64,000 nucleotides of DNA, taken from Bosea sp. AS-1. Its GTDB lineage: Bacteria; Pseudomonadota; Alphaproteobacteria; Rhizobiales; Beijerinckiaceae. Both the position numbers and the translations under genes were made by a program. The stretch lies in contig NZ_CP022372.1 in assembly GCF_002220095.1 (NCBI RefSeq), positions 4,684,501-4,748,500 on the forward strand, in the 5' to 3' direction. Positions 62,984 to 64,000 of the stretch are shown piece by piece (positions within the stretch are counted from its first letter, which is position 1; each line of letters begins with the position of its first letter). Below the pieces are notes generated by a model, which worked only from the letters and a program-made list of their open reading frames with translations, searched no databases and was not told the DNA's origin.

Positions 62984-63886
62984 TCACATGAAGCCTGGAT
63001 TCCGCGGCAGATATTGCACCCAGTCGCCGTAACCAGGGGATGCCATCAGCAACATCGGAAAGGTGATCCGCATGCCCTGGGCAATCGCAAGATTCAGCGC
63101 GTCATCGCATGTCCCCGGCAGGAACGCCGACACCTTCTCAGCAGACTGGTCGGCCGCCAGCTTCAGGGCCACCGCGAATGCGTCGCGCAACTTCGCCGAA
63201 GGTAAGACGGCCAGTGGCCCGACATGCCCGTTCGAATTGACATAGCCGTACCCTACACAGTCGCTGCCGGCGTAGAACAAGACCCCTGACATTGCGGGGT
63301 CACCGAGCAGATAGCGGTGATGCGTTGCCCGCGAGACGCCGATGGCGCGGGAATCGATCTCGGCCAGTTTCTCCAGGGTTGCGGCACTCCCATCGATCGC
63401 GACGGTACGCAACTGCGTCTCCGGCAACGCCTGCATCACCCGTTCACGCGCCGCGCTGAAAAAGTAGATCGGCATCCGGGGATAGAGGCCGTGCCGCATG
63501 TAGAGACCCTGCGAGACACGGTTGAAAGTAAAAGTAATCAGAGCCTTGTGCGCCGCCCCCGACTGCCGGGCGTGCGCCATGGTCCGTTCCAACAGCTCGT
63601 TGCCGATTCCCGAGCCTTGCCGGGCAGGATCGACGAACAATTGGGCCAGGAACCAGAGGTCACCGCAAACCCAGCTCCATGCAAAGCCGAGAATCTCTCC
63701 ACCATCCTCCGCGACCCACAAGCCACCCGGGTCATCCGCGAGCGAAAACAGCTGAAAACCGGGAGGGCTTGCAGAAGCCATCGGGCCGAAGCCATGCCGA
63801 ACGGTCAGGTCGTTGATGCTGGCAACCACGAGCGCATCGACCGTAGCCAAATCCTCGATCCGAGCCGGTCTGCAGACGAGCGGCAT
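62984..63886 (-). CDS. GNAT family N-acetyltransferase
   Basis: A 300-residue protein with a clear N-terminal GNAT domain: LWFLAQLFVDPARQGSGIGNELLE holds the acetyl-CoA pyrophosphate loop (Gln90 to Gly95), followed by the C-terminal half of the fold ALITFTFNRVSQGLYMRHGLYPR. The second half (about 160-300; VSRATHHRYLLGDPAMSGVLFYAG and VGPLAVLPSAKLRDAFAVAL) looks like a second, degenerate GNAT domain without an obvious QxxGxG/A loop. The ATG at 63886 has CGGAG upstream. It is separated from the LysR start by 98 bp. The acetyl acceptor is unknown. Confidence 0.87.
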   Translation of the reverse strand: MPLVCRPARIEDLATVDALVVASINDLTVRHGFGPMASASPPGFQLFSLADDPGGLWVAEDGGEILGFAWSWVCGDLWFLAQLFVDPARQGSGIGNELLERTMAHARQSGAAHKALITFTFNRVSQGLYMRHGLYPRMPIYFFSAARERVMQALPETQLRTVAIDGSAATLEKLAEIDSRAIGVSRATHHRYLLGDPAMSGVLFYAGSDCVGYGYVNSNGHVGPLAVLPSAKLRDAFAVALKLAADQSAEKVSAFLPGTCDDALNLAIAQGMRITFPMLLMASPGYGDWVQYLPRNPGFM

Positions 63887-64000
63887 GGCGTGACTCCGGC
63901 CGAGAGGACGAGGCGAAAGCAGCAACGCCCATCATACCAGCCCACATCGCAGCAGTCTCCGTCGCTGTGGATCTGCAGCGCTGCGATGACCGGTCGATGC

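Overview
The window is a gene-dense, high-GC bacterial chromosome segment. Gene content (many binding-protein-dependent ABC importers, FadR/IclR/MarR/LysR regulators, M20/M28/S9 hydrolases, a TctD/TctE-type two-component pair) and a dispersed intergenic repeat at 52611-52658 suggest an alphaproteobacterium of the Rhizobiales, Bosea-like; this is inference from style, not a marker gene. I see no rRNA, tRNA, CRISPR array, insertion sequence or phage gene.

Layout. 1-7.7 kb: an amino-sugar locus. A GntR regulator and a peptide-type binding protein (cut by the window edge) run left; running right are two Gfo/Idh/MocA oxidoreductases, a fused NanE-NanK, a SIS-domain deaminase and NagA. 7.8-12.3 kb: two peptide-type binding proteins without permeases, one coupled to a creatininase-family amidohydrolase. 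12.6-15.4 kb: hsp20 and a Lon protease in one operon, divergent from a caspase-fold protein (15.6-18.1 kb) that lacks both catalytic residues. 18.3-23.1 kb: a TctD/TctE-like pair facing an SsuABC-like importer. 23.3-26.5 kb: a FadR-type regulator divergent from an MFS carrier and a DapA/NanA-fold protein.

26.6-41.2 kb: two divergent gene sets around an IclR regulator. Leftward: two deacetylase-fold proteins, a binding protein, an M28-like protein, a second binding protein and a DppB/DppC permease pair without ATPases. Rightward: IclR, a second M28-like protein, a CocE/NonD hydrolase and an M20 amidohydrolase. 41.3-48.9 kb: an eight-gene leftward operon (PotABCD-like importer, deacetylase-fold enzyme, two SDRs, amidase) beside a divergent MarR regulator. 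49.8-61.9 kb: a rightward run of proline iminopeptidase, S9 peptidase, a second M20 enzyme, a complete DppABCDF importer, a beta-lactamase-fold hydrolase and an MmgE/PrpD protein. 61.9-63.9 kb: LysR and GNAT genes on the other strand.

The theme is uptake and hydrolysis of amide-bonded compounds (peptides, amino sugars, perhaps cyclic amides), each locus under its own regulator. Four divergent intergenic regions carry clear inverted repeats that look like operators. The most unusual observations are several proteins with recognisable folds but altered catalytic motifs: a double-mutant pseudo-caspase, a ROK kinase domain without its zinc motif, two M28-like proteins without the catalytic glutamate, a deacetylase-fold protein without its metal ligands, and a DapA-fold protein without its catalytic tyrosine.
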